Below are positions 13,013 through 24,009 of a DNA stretch of 64,000 bases, one piece after another. The stretch's first letter is position 1; each line of letters opens with the position of its first letter. Source of the stretch: Fragum whitleyi (taxonomy: Eukaryota > Mollusca > Bivalvia > Cardiida > Cardiidae); the NCBI GenBank assembly GCA_948146395.1, contig OX411543.1, forward strand, positions 68,831,474 to 68,895,473. The letters are read 5' to 3'. The notes under the pieces are model-generated. The model searched no databases. It saw nothing but the letters and a program-made list of their open reading frames with translations, and was not told the DNA's origin. Position numbers and translations under genes: made by a program.

Positions 13013-13807
13013 ACTTTAAATGACAAAGGACAATAAATCGAACAATAACAGTGCCAGGGTTCAGATAAAAATCCAAGTGCACATCAACGCACCTTTCATA
13101 ACCAGACAGAATATTTCCTACTGTCCCAATTTGAAAGCTGTTGCAGACGCCAATTTCAAGTTGATGAAATCATTTGTCCAATTTGATTGCCAACAGTGAC
13201 CAAGCCATCTTCTTTCGACTTTCACGCTTTAAGTCAGTAAATAGCAGTACATCACTAATGTTGTTATGTTACCCTTGAACCTACTATAAATTAAAAGTGT
13301 GTATCTTGTATATTGTTTTCTGTTGATAACTCTTCAAAGTCATCTTGACACTTGCATTTACGATGACGATTGTTCCATAAAGCGCTTGAGTAACTCAGAA
13401 AGAGCTACTTGAATGAAGCAAACGGAAAAAACTAAGGAAATGTAATTAAAACGAACATTTCGAAAATCTCATGGGTCGGGAGAAAATAAGGATGGGTCGG
13501 ACATCTAAATTTTTATTTTTTTCATTTCGCCGATAAAAACAGCAGAGTCGGGGGTCAAAAACACAACATTTTTTTTTTACGCCTAAAGAGGGAAATAGTT
13601 TTAAAATAATCTTCTTAGTGCATCTCCTAATAACCGATCTAATTCTTGTGATGTCCAAAAAACTCAGGTGATTGATTTAGGATAACCACGGTCTACTGAG
13701 GCAAGCTGCAAATCCTTTTGTGTAAACAGTATATTCATCGTTACTTAATTATACAGACTTAACTACCCTGTTCAAGTATGAAGCTTCAACCATTTACCAG
13801 GTACTTT

Positions 13808-14054
13808 GCTGCCGACATATCGAGGTGGTAGCCCGTCGGACTATAATTTAAATGGTCCCGGATTCAATTGCTGACGGCAACACTTTTTTACCGACTATTT
13901 GTCTTCCACTAGTGGGCTATAACTGTGGGAAAGCAGTTGATAGCTTGGAAAAGATGTAATGCTAGTACTGTGAAATACCAGGAAACCATTGTGCTCCAGT
14001 CAACACAGAATAGCTGACAGATTGTTGAAAATTGCATTAACCCCATTCAAACAT
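13808..14054 (+). mobile_element. tRNA-derived SINE copy, degenerate
   Basis: It has head motifs GAGGTGGTAGCCCGTCGGACT and a damaged box B (GGATTCAATTGC), core ACCGACTATTTGTCTTCCAC, and tail TTAACCCCATTCAAACA. Divergence from the copy at 15460 is high, with several internal deletions, so it is an old insertion. Confidence 0.8.
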
Positions 14055-14422
14055 AGTTATCGGGTTCTTTAATAGGCTGAAAAAATCCGACGGAAACTGT
14101 AGTTGTCTGGTTGGATCGATTGTAGAGATATTGGAAACATCAGACCTAAACCAAATCTCTGATTAACTTGACCTCGGTGGAAGCCCTGAAGACGTTATAT
14201 ATAACTAACTGTCAACTGCAAAGTCTAAAAAAGAAATTGTTATTACACTTGTATAAATAGGAACACTTCAGAAGGAGTATATTATTTTCTGATTATTGGG
14301 CCGATGTCTGTCTTTTCTGCTATTTGTAGAAATATGCCTAAATGATAAATCTGGTATTGAAAAGAGAAACAAGGTAAAACTGTATTGTCGAGAGTCACAT
14401 TGAGAAGATATGTAGCGTACTT

Positions 14423-14565
14423 AGTAAGTGACAGAGGGAAAGAGAGACAGAGTGGCATACATTGTAATGACGCAAGGACAGAGAGACGGAATGACATACA
14501 TTGTAATGATAGAAGGACATACATACACAATGACATTCATTGTAATGACAGAAGGTCAGATGGGA
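14423..14565. repeat. 39-bp tandem repeat, three to four copies
   Basis: ATTGTAATGA recurs at 14461, 14500 and 14539, exactly 39 bp apart, with ACAGAGAGACGGAATGACAT between. The overlapping short frames on both strands arise from it. Confidence 0.85.
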
Positions 14566-14823
14566 GATATATCTTCTTCAAGAACTTGAACAGGCTTTTT
14601 AATTATAAATGTGTAATGTATATATTCTTAAAATGATTGTTATTATACTATACTTCTCAAAATTTAATAAGGATCACCTTCTTTAGGGATATTTTGCTCT
14701 ACATATTGACCCCATTTTTTTTCTTTTACACGAAGAAAGGTAAATTCTTGCGTCTTCCTGTACATTTTCGAGCTTTTAAAAAAGTTATCATAACTTTTAC
14801 ATTAATTTTTCGTTTTAATATGG

Positions 14824-16140
14824 CCTAAGGCATGCGTTTCAGGTGACATCGTAGTCAAAATGAGATGAATAGAGGCATTGGCATGCTTATTTCTGTATTT
14901 TCTCAAAGGCACGTTGCTAATACGCTTGGTGTGACCCAGAGCGTTGTTTTCCGAATGAGGAATCGGTTTATAACGGATGGTAATGTTCTCTCTTTGCATG
15001 CTGGGGGTCGAGAACACTCAACCGGTGAGGTTCAAGACCGATATTTGGTGGTTCAGTCACGGCACCATCTATTTGACAACGCAACAACGTGACGTACGGT
15101 CTTCTTGAACGCAACTGGTGGGCGAGTAAGTACCAAAACCATCAGAAATCGATTTCATGATGCTGCACTGGGGTCAAGACGACCTGCAGTCCGTATTCCA
15201 TTAATCCGATTTCACTCGCAAATGCGTTTAGCATGGGCAAGGGGTCAAGTGAACTGGACCCGAAATGACTGGGACTCGTCCTTTTTACAGACGTGTCCAG
15301 GACTTGTGTGGACTCTACCGATAGACGTAAGAGGGTCTGGAAGATGCCAAATGAACCTGTGTGGCAGAGCAAGATCGGTTTGGCGGGGGCTCAGTCATGG
15401 TTTGAGCGAGATTTAATTTTCTCGTGGAATAACAGATCTCCATGTTATTGAAATCGGCAGGCCGCCGTCATAACGCAGTTGGTAGCGCGTCGGACTGTCA
15501 ATCTAGAGGTCCCGGGTTCGATCCCCGACGGCGGCACTAATTCTTTCCGACTATTTGTCTCTCACAAATGGGTTGATAATCGTAGACCTATGTGAGATAG
15601 CAGCTGGAGGCTAGGAAAGGATGTGGTGGTTGTACTGGTGAGAGAAATACGGTGAAACAATTGTTAGGTGCTCCAGCCGCCGCGATATAACTGAAAAAGT
15701 CATGAAAGCGGCGTTAAACTCCATTCAATTAATCAATTGAAATCGGCACATCTACGGCTCTCAGATACGTAAATGAGATCTTCGATGTTTACATTCGACC
15801 ATATGCAGGTGCAGTTGGTGAAAATTTCATTCTAATGGATGAAAATGCGCGGGCACATAAAGCAAACACCACCAATCAGTATCTCAAGTCAAAATCGTCC
15901 GTATGGGATGCCCAGTTCGTTTCCCGGATCTAAATCCTATAGAGCATGCTTCGAAAACGTTACAGACAGTTGTTTTATCACGTCCAACCGGCATCGGTAT
16001 AAGAGCTCAGGCAGGCTTTTCTTGAAAAATGCGTTCAAATTCCCCAATATGAGATCAGGAGGCTTATATGCAGTATTCACAGTCGTTATAAGGCCGTAAT
16101 CGACGTCCGGGGACATCACACGCGTTATTGAAGTGTACAG
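14824..16140 (+). pseudogene. Tc1-like (DD34E) transposase pseudogene, interrupted by a SINE
   Basis: Translated fragments in shifting frames follow Tc1 transposase order: HVANTLGVTQSVVFRMRNRF (DNA-binding helix-turn-helix, 14910-14970), GRVSTKTIRNRF and SRRPAVRIPLIR (15120-15220), WARGQVNWTRNDW (15230-15270), FTDVSR with the first catalytic Asp (15290-15292; the usual TDE is TDV), ILMDENARAHKAN with the second Asp (15838-15840), and RFPDLNPIEHA with the Glu (15942-15944). Spacing between the last two agrees with DD34E. Several stops and frameshifts, and a SINE at 15460-15735, make it non-functional. Terminal inverted repeats were not identified with confidence. Confidence 0.9.
15460..15735 (+). 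mobile_element. tRNA-derived SINE, full-length copy with 13-bp target duplication
   Basis: The head (about 15461-15537) folds like a tRNA: acceptor arms GCCGCCG/CGGCGGC, box A region GCAGTTGGTAGCGC, anticodon-loop CTGTCAA (Asp-like), box B GGTTCGATCCC. A core follows (CCGACTATTTGTCTCTC, ACCTATGTGAGATAGCAGC, GGTGCTCCAGCCGCCGCGAT) and the tail ends CGTTAAACTCCATTCAA. The copy is flanked by the direct repeat attgaaatcggca at 15447-15459 and 15736-15748. Mobilised by LINE machinery in general; the LINE partner is not visible. It is the best-preserved copy of the family in the window. Confidence 0.92.
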
Positions 16141-19100
16141 TGTTTTAATTAATTAATTATTTATTTATATTTTTATTTGTTTTTGACAATCCAAGTTTCT
16201 TCATTTTCATTTTAACATCGAGCATGTAGATTTTTTAACCTTATGTCCTTTGGGTAAGCCATTCTCTTACAGCAACATCAAGACAATAATTCTTTTAAAA
16301 GATCTGAATATGTACAATACAGAAGTTCTCGGAAAAAAATCTTGTCATGATACAAAAATATTCAACTAGAAAAAAGCCATCCTTTGAAATCTTGAGTAGT
16401 ATATAACAATTGGAGTGCGTCTGTTAGTTTTTATAACAACCATCCGGTAATTAATGCATGAAAAGATCGTTACTTTAGTTCTCAGTTTTTGCTCGATCAT
16501 AAATCATGCTACCTGTCAAATGTTACATCTGCCTGTCATTCTACATGGAAGATTCTTTCTGTTGTTTATAGTGGATGAAGAGGTAAACCGATTAACACCA
16601 CTTATCATTTATATAGCAATCTGCACAAACTTGCATAATCCTTTTTCTAGTTTTCGAATTTCAGGACATAAAGATCATTTAGGACGCCAATGTGTGTGTG
16701 TGGGGGGGGGGGGGGGTGTATGTATGTGGGTGATGGGGGTGTATGTATGTGTGTGATGGGGGGTGCGTGTGTGTGTGTGTGTGTGTGTGTTTGATTTCGA
16801 AATAACCATTATCATGTGCTATAATAAAGCCCTCCCTTTTGGAGGGCAATATGAATTTTTAATCCATTGAACATTGTAGAATTGGCACCATTGGATCAAC
16901 TACCGGTTGTCGGCGGAGCTTAAAGTGGTGGAAATTTCGCGGTTACTTTTCTTTCATAAATTGGGTAGCTAATTAGGTTACCGAGTCAATAAGAAAATAA
17001 ATCATGCGCATGACCATATGATAACAATAAGCGCAAGGGGTGGGGTGGTTCCCTCGTGAGATTGCTCGTCGATTAATGCGATTAACGCAGACAGTAAGCA
17101 CATCGTTCGGGATAGATAAGCAGGTAACGTTCGGTAACGTTTTTTGGCTGTTTTCCCCTGAACACAGGGCTGGTATCTAGGTCAGTTCAGGGAAAGTTTC
17201 ATCCTAATCGGTCAATAAAGGAAGGAGGATTAGCGTTCACAAGAAATTTGACCTGAACACCCATTTTTTCGTGACACACTGGAATTTCTCAAAAATGAAG
17301 AAATGAATGGAGAAATCATTGCTTAAAAGGAGAATTTGCATATTTCAAGCAATTTCTACCTTCTTCTCAATTGTTTCTTCATCCTAGCAGTGTTTTTTCC
17401 ATTTCTAACGCATATTGAAGTAATGTCTTTAAATCTTTTGACCTTTGACTTGTCCGAAATTGTTCGTTTTGTAGTACCTGTGTTAGACAACTAAAATTAA
17501 AAAGTGACGTCGTTTTGGCAGGTTTTCCGACAAACGGTTCAAATGTATGTACACTGTCTACTATGGTAAAGGACTTCTCGTGATGGGCGTATTTCTCTGA
17601 CGCAGGCATAATTCTTTTGAACAATAAGAAGAAAACGTGGAAATGGTTGTACTTCTGACGAATGAATTTTATTTTTCCATTAACAATATGAATGCATGAC
17701 AATCTTGGTTTGTATAACTTACAGTGTTCCGTTCTAGCTCTATGATTTAAGTCGCCCATGTTCAAACAGTAATATTGTCATACAACGGAATTGACACTAT
17801 TATTGATTGGTTATGGACCGCTTTAATGAGTGATTCAATATTGATGTTAATAATATCGGTCGTGAATGAATCGCCTCATTTGTACTTGATACGTAAGCAA
17901 CGCATATATACTATCGTTAATATGTATTTCAAACCAACCTCAGCGCTCAATCCCATGCACTTACTCATATCATACATAACGCTCCGAAATCGTTGAAAGC
18001 GAAACACAATTTATTTCTGATTAATCTCATAATTCAAACATTTTATTGGCTTGTCTGGATTTGGTCTGTATAGAAACACAAATCTTTTTATAGAAACAAG
18101 GTGCCAAATTGTCACAAGATACGCCCCGTTGCACTGCTGGATTTCCGAGTATGAAAACAACGACGATAGGAAATAACTCAACCATTAAGCTAAGTAGAGT
18201 TGCAGTTCTTGTACCCTACACGTCGTAATCATAAGAGGAACAAACATGCTAAGTTTCAATTCGATCTGACATCGGTTAACAGAGTTATTTTCCGGATAGA
18301 AAAGTAGACGCCTCCCGTCCTCTGGACACTGGACGCCCGGACGTGGGCGATTCCATTATACGTACGTCCCCGCTGTAGACGGAGGTATAAAACCTAGACC
18401 ATTTGCAAAATGGAGTTAATGAAATACACTTAATTTCCCTTTCTTTAGCAGAAAAAGTGTTATTCTATGACCCCCTTAAATTTCATTCAAAACTCTACCT
18501 TAGCAAAATCATCCCAGAATCACTCACCGTGTTCTATTTCACGATGTTTTTATCTGTAACAAAAAATGTTTTGTTTTTTTTTAAATAACTGATGTACATC
18601 CCGTTATTTCTTTTTTATTTGTCCGATATTACTACTGAAAACAAGAACACTGTATGTTATATAAAATTGTGTGTGAGAAATGTAAAGTTTGCAATATTAA
18701 CAAATGTATAAAACATAAAACGAGAAATATCTTTTGTTACAAAATATTAACACAAGTCATGTATAAATCAATCAAAGATATTTAGTAGTGAAAATTCAGT
18801 GTTATGTATATAACACTTCTTACTAATCAACATTAATTTGTTCCATAGGTCAGTATTAAGTTTTACCTGGCTCATAATATTTTACGTCTGTTTTTGATCC
18901 ATTCGCAATACGTGATTTTACCACAATTTTTCGGGGTGACAGTTCGTTAGGGAAAAATGTGGAAGAAGGTGAAATCAGTGTCCCAAAATTCCTCCTGTTT
19001 CCACAATGTTTTAGTTACCCTTAAAAATCTCATATCTTATTATATTTCTTATCATTCAAGTAAGATATATTGCTTTTTCATAATATCATTGTTGAATGAA

Positions 19101-19298
19101 TCTGATTTTTTTTATTTCTGGCATTCACTTATTCATACAACGAAAAATCGATTAAAGTAACTGCGGACACATAACATAGTGGAATTTTAGAGTTGCTTTG
19201 AATTTGAAGATTTTACGCTCTAAACGAAAATAACAACGTCAAAAGAATAAACAATAAAGGTATGTTATGTTATGTTTCTAGTGAGCACAACATCGTAG
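16141..19298. other. Non-coding; one 128-codon frame without recognisable family
   Basis: Apart from the GT/G tract no structured element is seen. 17379-17765 (minus) is open for 128 codons from an ATG but shows no motif and has no splice context, so it was not called. Confidence 0.5.
16686..16791. repeat. Mixed GT/G low-complexity tract
   Basis: GT repeats, a run of 15 G (16702-16716), GTATGT units, then a further GT run. The plus-strand frame ending here in Gly/Val/Cys is repeat-derived. Confidence 0.95.
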
Positions 19299-20099
19299 CA
19301 AGAGATGTTTGTAAAACATTTATGCCCCCCCTCCCTCTAAAAAGAGCAGGTCACTGGCATATTCCTGGCCACTATCTCTTGTGCTTTCAAAAATCCTTAA
19401 AGTATCAAATGAACAAAGTTTGAATTTAACAAGGGGCAAATCCCAAGAAAATATGAAGAGTTGGGCTATGAATCGTGTGCACTGCACTCCTCCTCAACGG
19501 GATCTATCCACCTATACATACTTTTTGAGTTATGCTCCAGGAGAATATTTTGAATAAAAAAATGCTCCGCCCTGCAAAGCCAATATTTGCCACGCCAATA
19601 TTTGCGGGTCAATCGAATTCTTATTATCAATTCATAGAAAGTTTCAATCAAGGAACATGCATGCCAAGGGAATATCTATGCCAAATTCCTTTAAAATCGG
19701 CCTAATGGTTTGGGGAAGATTTGTAAAGATTTTAAGGCGATAATAAAGTGTAAATAAGCCTCGCCCAAATCAAAATTTCTTAAACAATTTAGCTGAGGGG
19801 TCACGCTAGGAACATTCTTTCCATATGTCATTAAAATTGGCCCAATGATTTGGGAGGAGAAGATTTTTCAAGATTTAAAATCGAAAATAAGCCCCGCCCC
19901 GTCAAGCCCATATATGGAGGCCAATCAAAATGCATTTAACAATTACAATGAGCATTTCTACCAAGTTTCGTTAAAATCCGCATATTAGTTTAGGAGAGAA
20001 TGTTCAAAGAGGAAGTTTACGCACGGATTGACTAACGATCGCACGACGGATACACTGCCATGACAATAGGTCTCGCATGCTTTCGGCCAGATGAGCTAA
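19299..20099 (+). mobile_element. Module element B, degraded copy
   Basis: It begins CAAGAGATGTTTGTAAAAC, has B-type units read in the opposite sense (GCCAATCAAAATGCATTTAA, GAAAATAAGCCCCGCCCCG, CCAATGATTTGGGAGGAGA), a CGGATTGACTAACGATCGC stretch and the end TTTCGGCCAGATGAGCTAAA. Next to a GT microsatellite. Confidence 0.6.
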
Positions 20100-20171
20100 A
20101 ATGATTTTTATTTCAAATACATTTGTATTGGACCGTTTTATTTATCTACTATTAAAGTAATAGGATACCTA

Positions 20172-20173
<2 letters not shown>

Positions 20174-20248
<75 letters not shown>
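20174..20248. repeat. GT microsatellite
   Basis: Pure GT run of about 75 bp directly 3' of the B-type element at 19299-20099. Confidence 0.98.
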
Positions 20249-20251
<3 letters not shown>

Positions 20252-20614
20252 AAAAAATGAGAGTTGATACATCTTCTTATCAACACGCACTTTTATTTTC
20301 ATATACAGATATACATATGTTTCTTACAGTCAAAAATGTCAATTTTCTCAAAACCGAGTCATAATGTTTCGTACTATAAAATGCGTTTTAGTAGAAGAAT
20401 AATATCACATAAAACATCTGAAAAACTATATTACTTTGATCTGAGGGGGCGAAAATTCCCTAAAAGCGAGTATTTTATGATTTTAGTTCGTAGTATAAGC
20501 AAGATCTGAAGACATTTTGAATTTTGGAGCCACTATTATCCACTATGTGTACTTTCAAACTAAAAGAGAGAATGACAATACGATGAAGCATAATCCTCTT
20601 TGTTGTTTTAGAAC

Positions 20615-20710
20615 TTTGTTATGACATGAATAGTTTTTGTTTATTTGTTGACTAAATTATAAGAATAATTTAGTCAACTAATAAACAAAAAGTATTCATG
20701 TCATAACAAA
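20615..20710. repeat. Near-perfect 46-bp foldback with 4-nt loop
   Basis: The left arm 20615-20660 and right arm 20665-20710 are inverse complements with only two or three mismatches, separated by AAGA. The arms are AT-rich (TTATGACATGAATA, TTGTTTATT, GTTGACTAAATTAT). It may be a foldback element or the source of a hairpin RNA. Confidence 0.85.
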
Positions 20711-22519
20711 TATTCTACAGGTATATGCTATTTAATAATAACCTTTATGACAAACTCAGATTATGATACAATTGCCGGTAAATATACAAGGCCAATGTAA
20801 CATTGTTTCGACGTAACGTCAAAAGTTGGAGACAATTTTGTTTTTAACCCGACCTCATGTTTGAAATAAAAAAATTGATTTCTTTACATTCTTTCAAAAT
20901 ATTATACAATATACATCATTGGAAAGGGGAGAAAAATACCTGTATTTTTGTAAATATCTTACTTTTCATTCAATAGTAACATGAATTAACACACACACAA
21001 AAAAAAAAACAGCTGTAGAGATGTAACACTAAATGTTTATCCATTTGAATAAACGTTGTTATCAAAAAATACTTATAAAACGCTTCCATTCTTACTGCAA
21101 CGTTTTCGTGTGACAAAAAAGTAGATATCTCTTAAAACTTCATAGGTTTTTGCTCGTTTTGAGTGGAGATTTTTTCGGAATTATCATTACTATTTTAAAA
21201 TTATGTAGAGATTTGAAATTTCTGCTAGAAAAAAAAAATCGAAAAAGCATAAAGTCCAAAACTCTTTCATTCATTGACGAATTTGTTTGAAATCATGTAA
21301 GAATTATTTTTTTTTTTTTTTTTGAAATATATACAAGAGTTCTAGTTTTCTTCATAAATAATGAAATTATTGAAAAAATTCCTTTGTCCACAGAAATGTC
21401 CCACATCGGTGAAAAGTCGTACTTTTTTAATCAATTGAATTTTCAATCAAGTATCATAGTATTCTTATTATTCATATGGACATGATATTTAACAAAACAA
21501 AAAAGCTTTTTTTTTTAAATTTCCAAATTCCTCATCGAAAGAAAACTGTCAAAAGATTACGTTTTTTTCCTTTGTCCACGGAAATGCCCCACCCGCCTAA
21601 AACGACACTATTTCGGCATACGGCAATAATCGCCGGATAATTTTTTTTTTCTTTCCATTATTCTTTTCTTTAAATGTTTATTTTTGTGTTATGAATTACA
21701 AAACAACGATTTACTAGTCTTATTTACTATGCAAAAAGTGTTATTGTGTAAAACTGAATAGTTTCAAAGTAGAAATGAATGAACAAATCTCTAACGAAAT
21801 AATTTGAAAACAATGAATAAGTCAATAGCTTATGTAATGCTGTTTATTGTTAATTAAAACACCATTACTGCAGTATGAATATTCTGTAGGAACGATGTGT
21901 TGATAAACCATCAGAAAATTCGTAGATTACACTTCCACAATCAAAATATTTTTAATCATTTTTAGCGTTTGACTATGAAATACCCCAAAATCCAAAGTGA
22001 TTTAAAGAATATTTCGAGACGCTGAATATTTGTTAATTTGAATAACAGAAGAGCAATGTTTGTTGATTTTTAAGGAAACGACGCATAATCTGTAATGTGC
22101 AATACTTGATGACAGAAAAATTGATCATGTGTTTATTACGCAAAAAAAAAAAAAAAAAAATCGTGCAAAAACGTCGACGTTTATAATCCATTTGGCGTGA
22201 CGATTTTTAGCTCCATCTTTTGACGTTACGTCATCGCAATTTTGATTGAAGTTCGTACGTATTTCATGAACCATTATCAAATTTGAACAAGTAAGTTGAA
22301 ACTAACCTTTCTCGTACAGCAACGATTCGAGAATTTGGACGCAATAATACTTAAAACATGGATTTCATTATATACATATTAAGTACAATTATCATATAAT
22401 ATCAGCATATTCATGAATCAATTGATTTCAATACACAAATATAATGCAGTCACTGTTTTGCGCTTAATACATACCCGTTTCTAAACCAAGAACATCGAGA
22501 TAGAATCAAAGCCCTATAT
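20711..22519. other. Non-coding; a 22-bp inverted pair (20808-20830, 22211-22233) may bound an element
   Basis: GACGTAACGTCAAAAGTTGG on the left matches, reversed, TTTTGACGTTACGTC on the right, 1.4 kb apart. Inside, TTTGTCCACAGAAATGTCCC and TTTGTCCACGGAAATGCCCC (21384, 21573) are a direct pair. No coding sequence. Confidence 0.4.
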
Positions 22520-22776
22520 GACCCATCACGCAAAAAGGTACCATCTGGGTAGTGCATAAAGTATCGACCCTTGTCAGACTGCGAGGATTGCACAGACTGA
22601 CTAGGGTCGAAACTTTTCGCACCTTGCTTATTTCTGTATCTTTAATGATCAGTCTACTTTATGTTAAAGCATTCTTTTTTAAATTCGACCTCTTGTTGCT
22701 CTATGCTGGGCCCAATCTCTTTTTGAAATATGTATTCTAAAGAGTTCCTAGACGGTTCCTTTTCGCGTGATGGGTC
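22520..22776. mobile_element. Small MITE (257 bp) with inner hairpin
   Basis: Ends GACCCATCACGCAAAAAGG and, reversed, GACCCATCACGCGAAAAGG. A second inverted pair (CGACCCTTGTCAG at 22563 and CTGACTAGGGTCG near 22598) forms an inner hairpin. No coding capacity. Target duplication is unclear because both flanks are TATAT-rich. Confidence 0.7.
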
Positions 22777-23890
22777 ACATATATATAATACAAAATTGCA
22801 ACAAAGATATTGATTTGTCAGCAATTTCAGATAAGTATCGAAATTATTTCCGGAAACGATGAAAATATTCTTTGAAACATATCGCCCCCTGAAACGACCA
22901 TGCCAAAAGTGTGATCTTTGTAAGTGAAAATGACCTGTGAGGTACTATTAATATAAAGATAGAAAAACCATCAAGTGAAGGATAAAAATTTAACCATGAA
23001 CTTTATTGAAATAATGCCAAATTAACAAAAGTAACCAGAATCTTTACTTATACAGTAGGAAACTAGAATCTTCCCCTCACTTCTCACTTTTGTAAAAAAT
23101 AGATTTCCTCAGCTTTACTGTAAACCATGGATAGAAACGAGACCCAATAAAATACTGTAGCTATGTTTCTTAATCAATGGTATCTTATTTTTTTCCTTTT
23201 TTGATAAATGTCCAAGGAAGGATTATTTATTTGAAAAAAGAAGTTTGCGGAAGATGAAACAACGGACATAACACTATGGCAAGAGCCCCTAAATGTCATT
23301 AAATATTTATTAAGTGCACACGCATAGTTTTAAAATGACAGAGGCAGAAGGACTGGCGGACGGACAAACTGAAAGACGGACAACAACGATAAAACACTTC
23401 AACCCGATATTATCGATGCCCTTTGTAAAACAAGTTCATTTTTTTCTTAATGTTTGTAATCAATCATCAATTACGTGTTAGTATCATCTGATTCTATCCG
23501 ATGTTCCATCCTGTCATGTTTTTATTTATCCCATGATATTACAGGAACTCAAATATTTGTTCATCATTCGACTTCCCTTAACAATCACGTGATCATAATT
23601 ATCCTCAATATGGTTTTGCGATATTCTCAGATCCATTATTTCATTTCATACATAACACATAATCATTGTTCCTTGTGATTCAACAACAGTAAAGAACCTT
23701 CCACTCTTTTTATAATGTACCCATAAGGGAGACTTTTAGGGTCGATATATATATATAATACGCCATTACCATGCCGTCATTATGTTTCTTCAACAGAAAC
23801 TTGTCAACCACTTCCTTTTCACAGACTTTTTTTTTGCATATCTTGTATATCAACGCGAATGATTATTCGTCTCTATAACATTTATGAATA

Positions 23891-24009
23891 TCAATGAGGA
23901 AAAAGAATCGCCACGAACGTTAATAAATATACTAAATTATATAAAACACAGTTTCTTGATGATGTAGATTCAATATTTCTAGCTGTCTTTCCCCCATCGT
24001 CACTGTTAG
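23891..24009 (-). CDS. Exon 5: stalk and C-terminal GPI-anchor signal, stop
   Basis: The acceptor ATTCTTTTGTTTCTATAG opens a 119-nt coding segment of 38 residues. A polar stretch (NSDDGGKTARNIESTSSRN) is followed by a hydrophobic run (CVLYNLVYLLTFVAILF) ending PH and a TGA at 23893-23891. Small residues (Ser/Asn) just before the hydrophobic tail, and no cytoplasmic segment after it, fit a GPI-attachment signal; a short type I anchor is the alternative. A possible AATAAA (minus strand) lies at 23526-23521, about 365 nt past the stop; the true 3' end is not certain. Confidence 0.85.

Noticed and set aside
15142..15372. 76-codon minus-strand frame
   Set aside because: Antisense shadow of the Tc1 transposase pseudogene.
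15461..15537. tRNA-Asp-like gene
   Set aside because: It has boxes A and B and a good acceptor stem, but it is followed by the SINE core and tail, is bracketed by target duplications, and has a poor anticodon stem. It is a SINE head. The same holds for heads at 39210-39284 and 55025-55101.
17379..17765. 128-codon minus-strand open frame with an ATG
   Set aside because: No recognisable motif, no splice signals fitting a gene, no repeats. Left uncalled, though it deserves a profile search.
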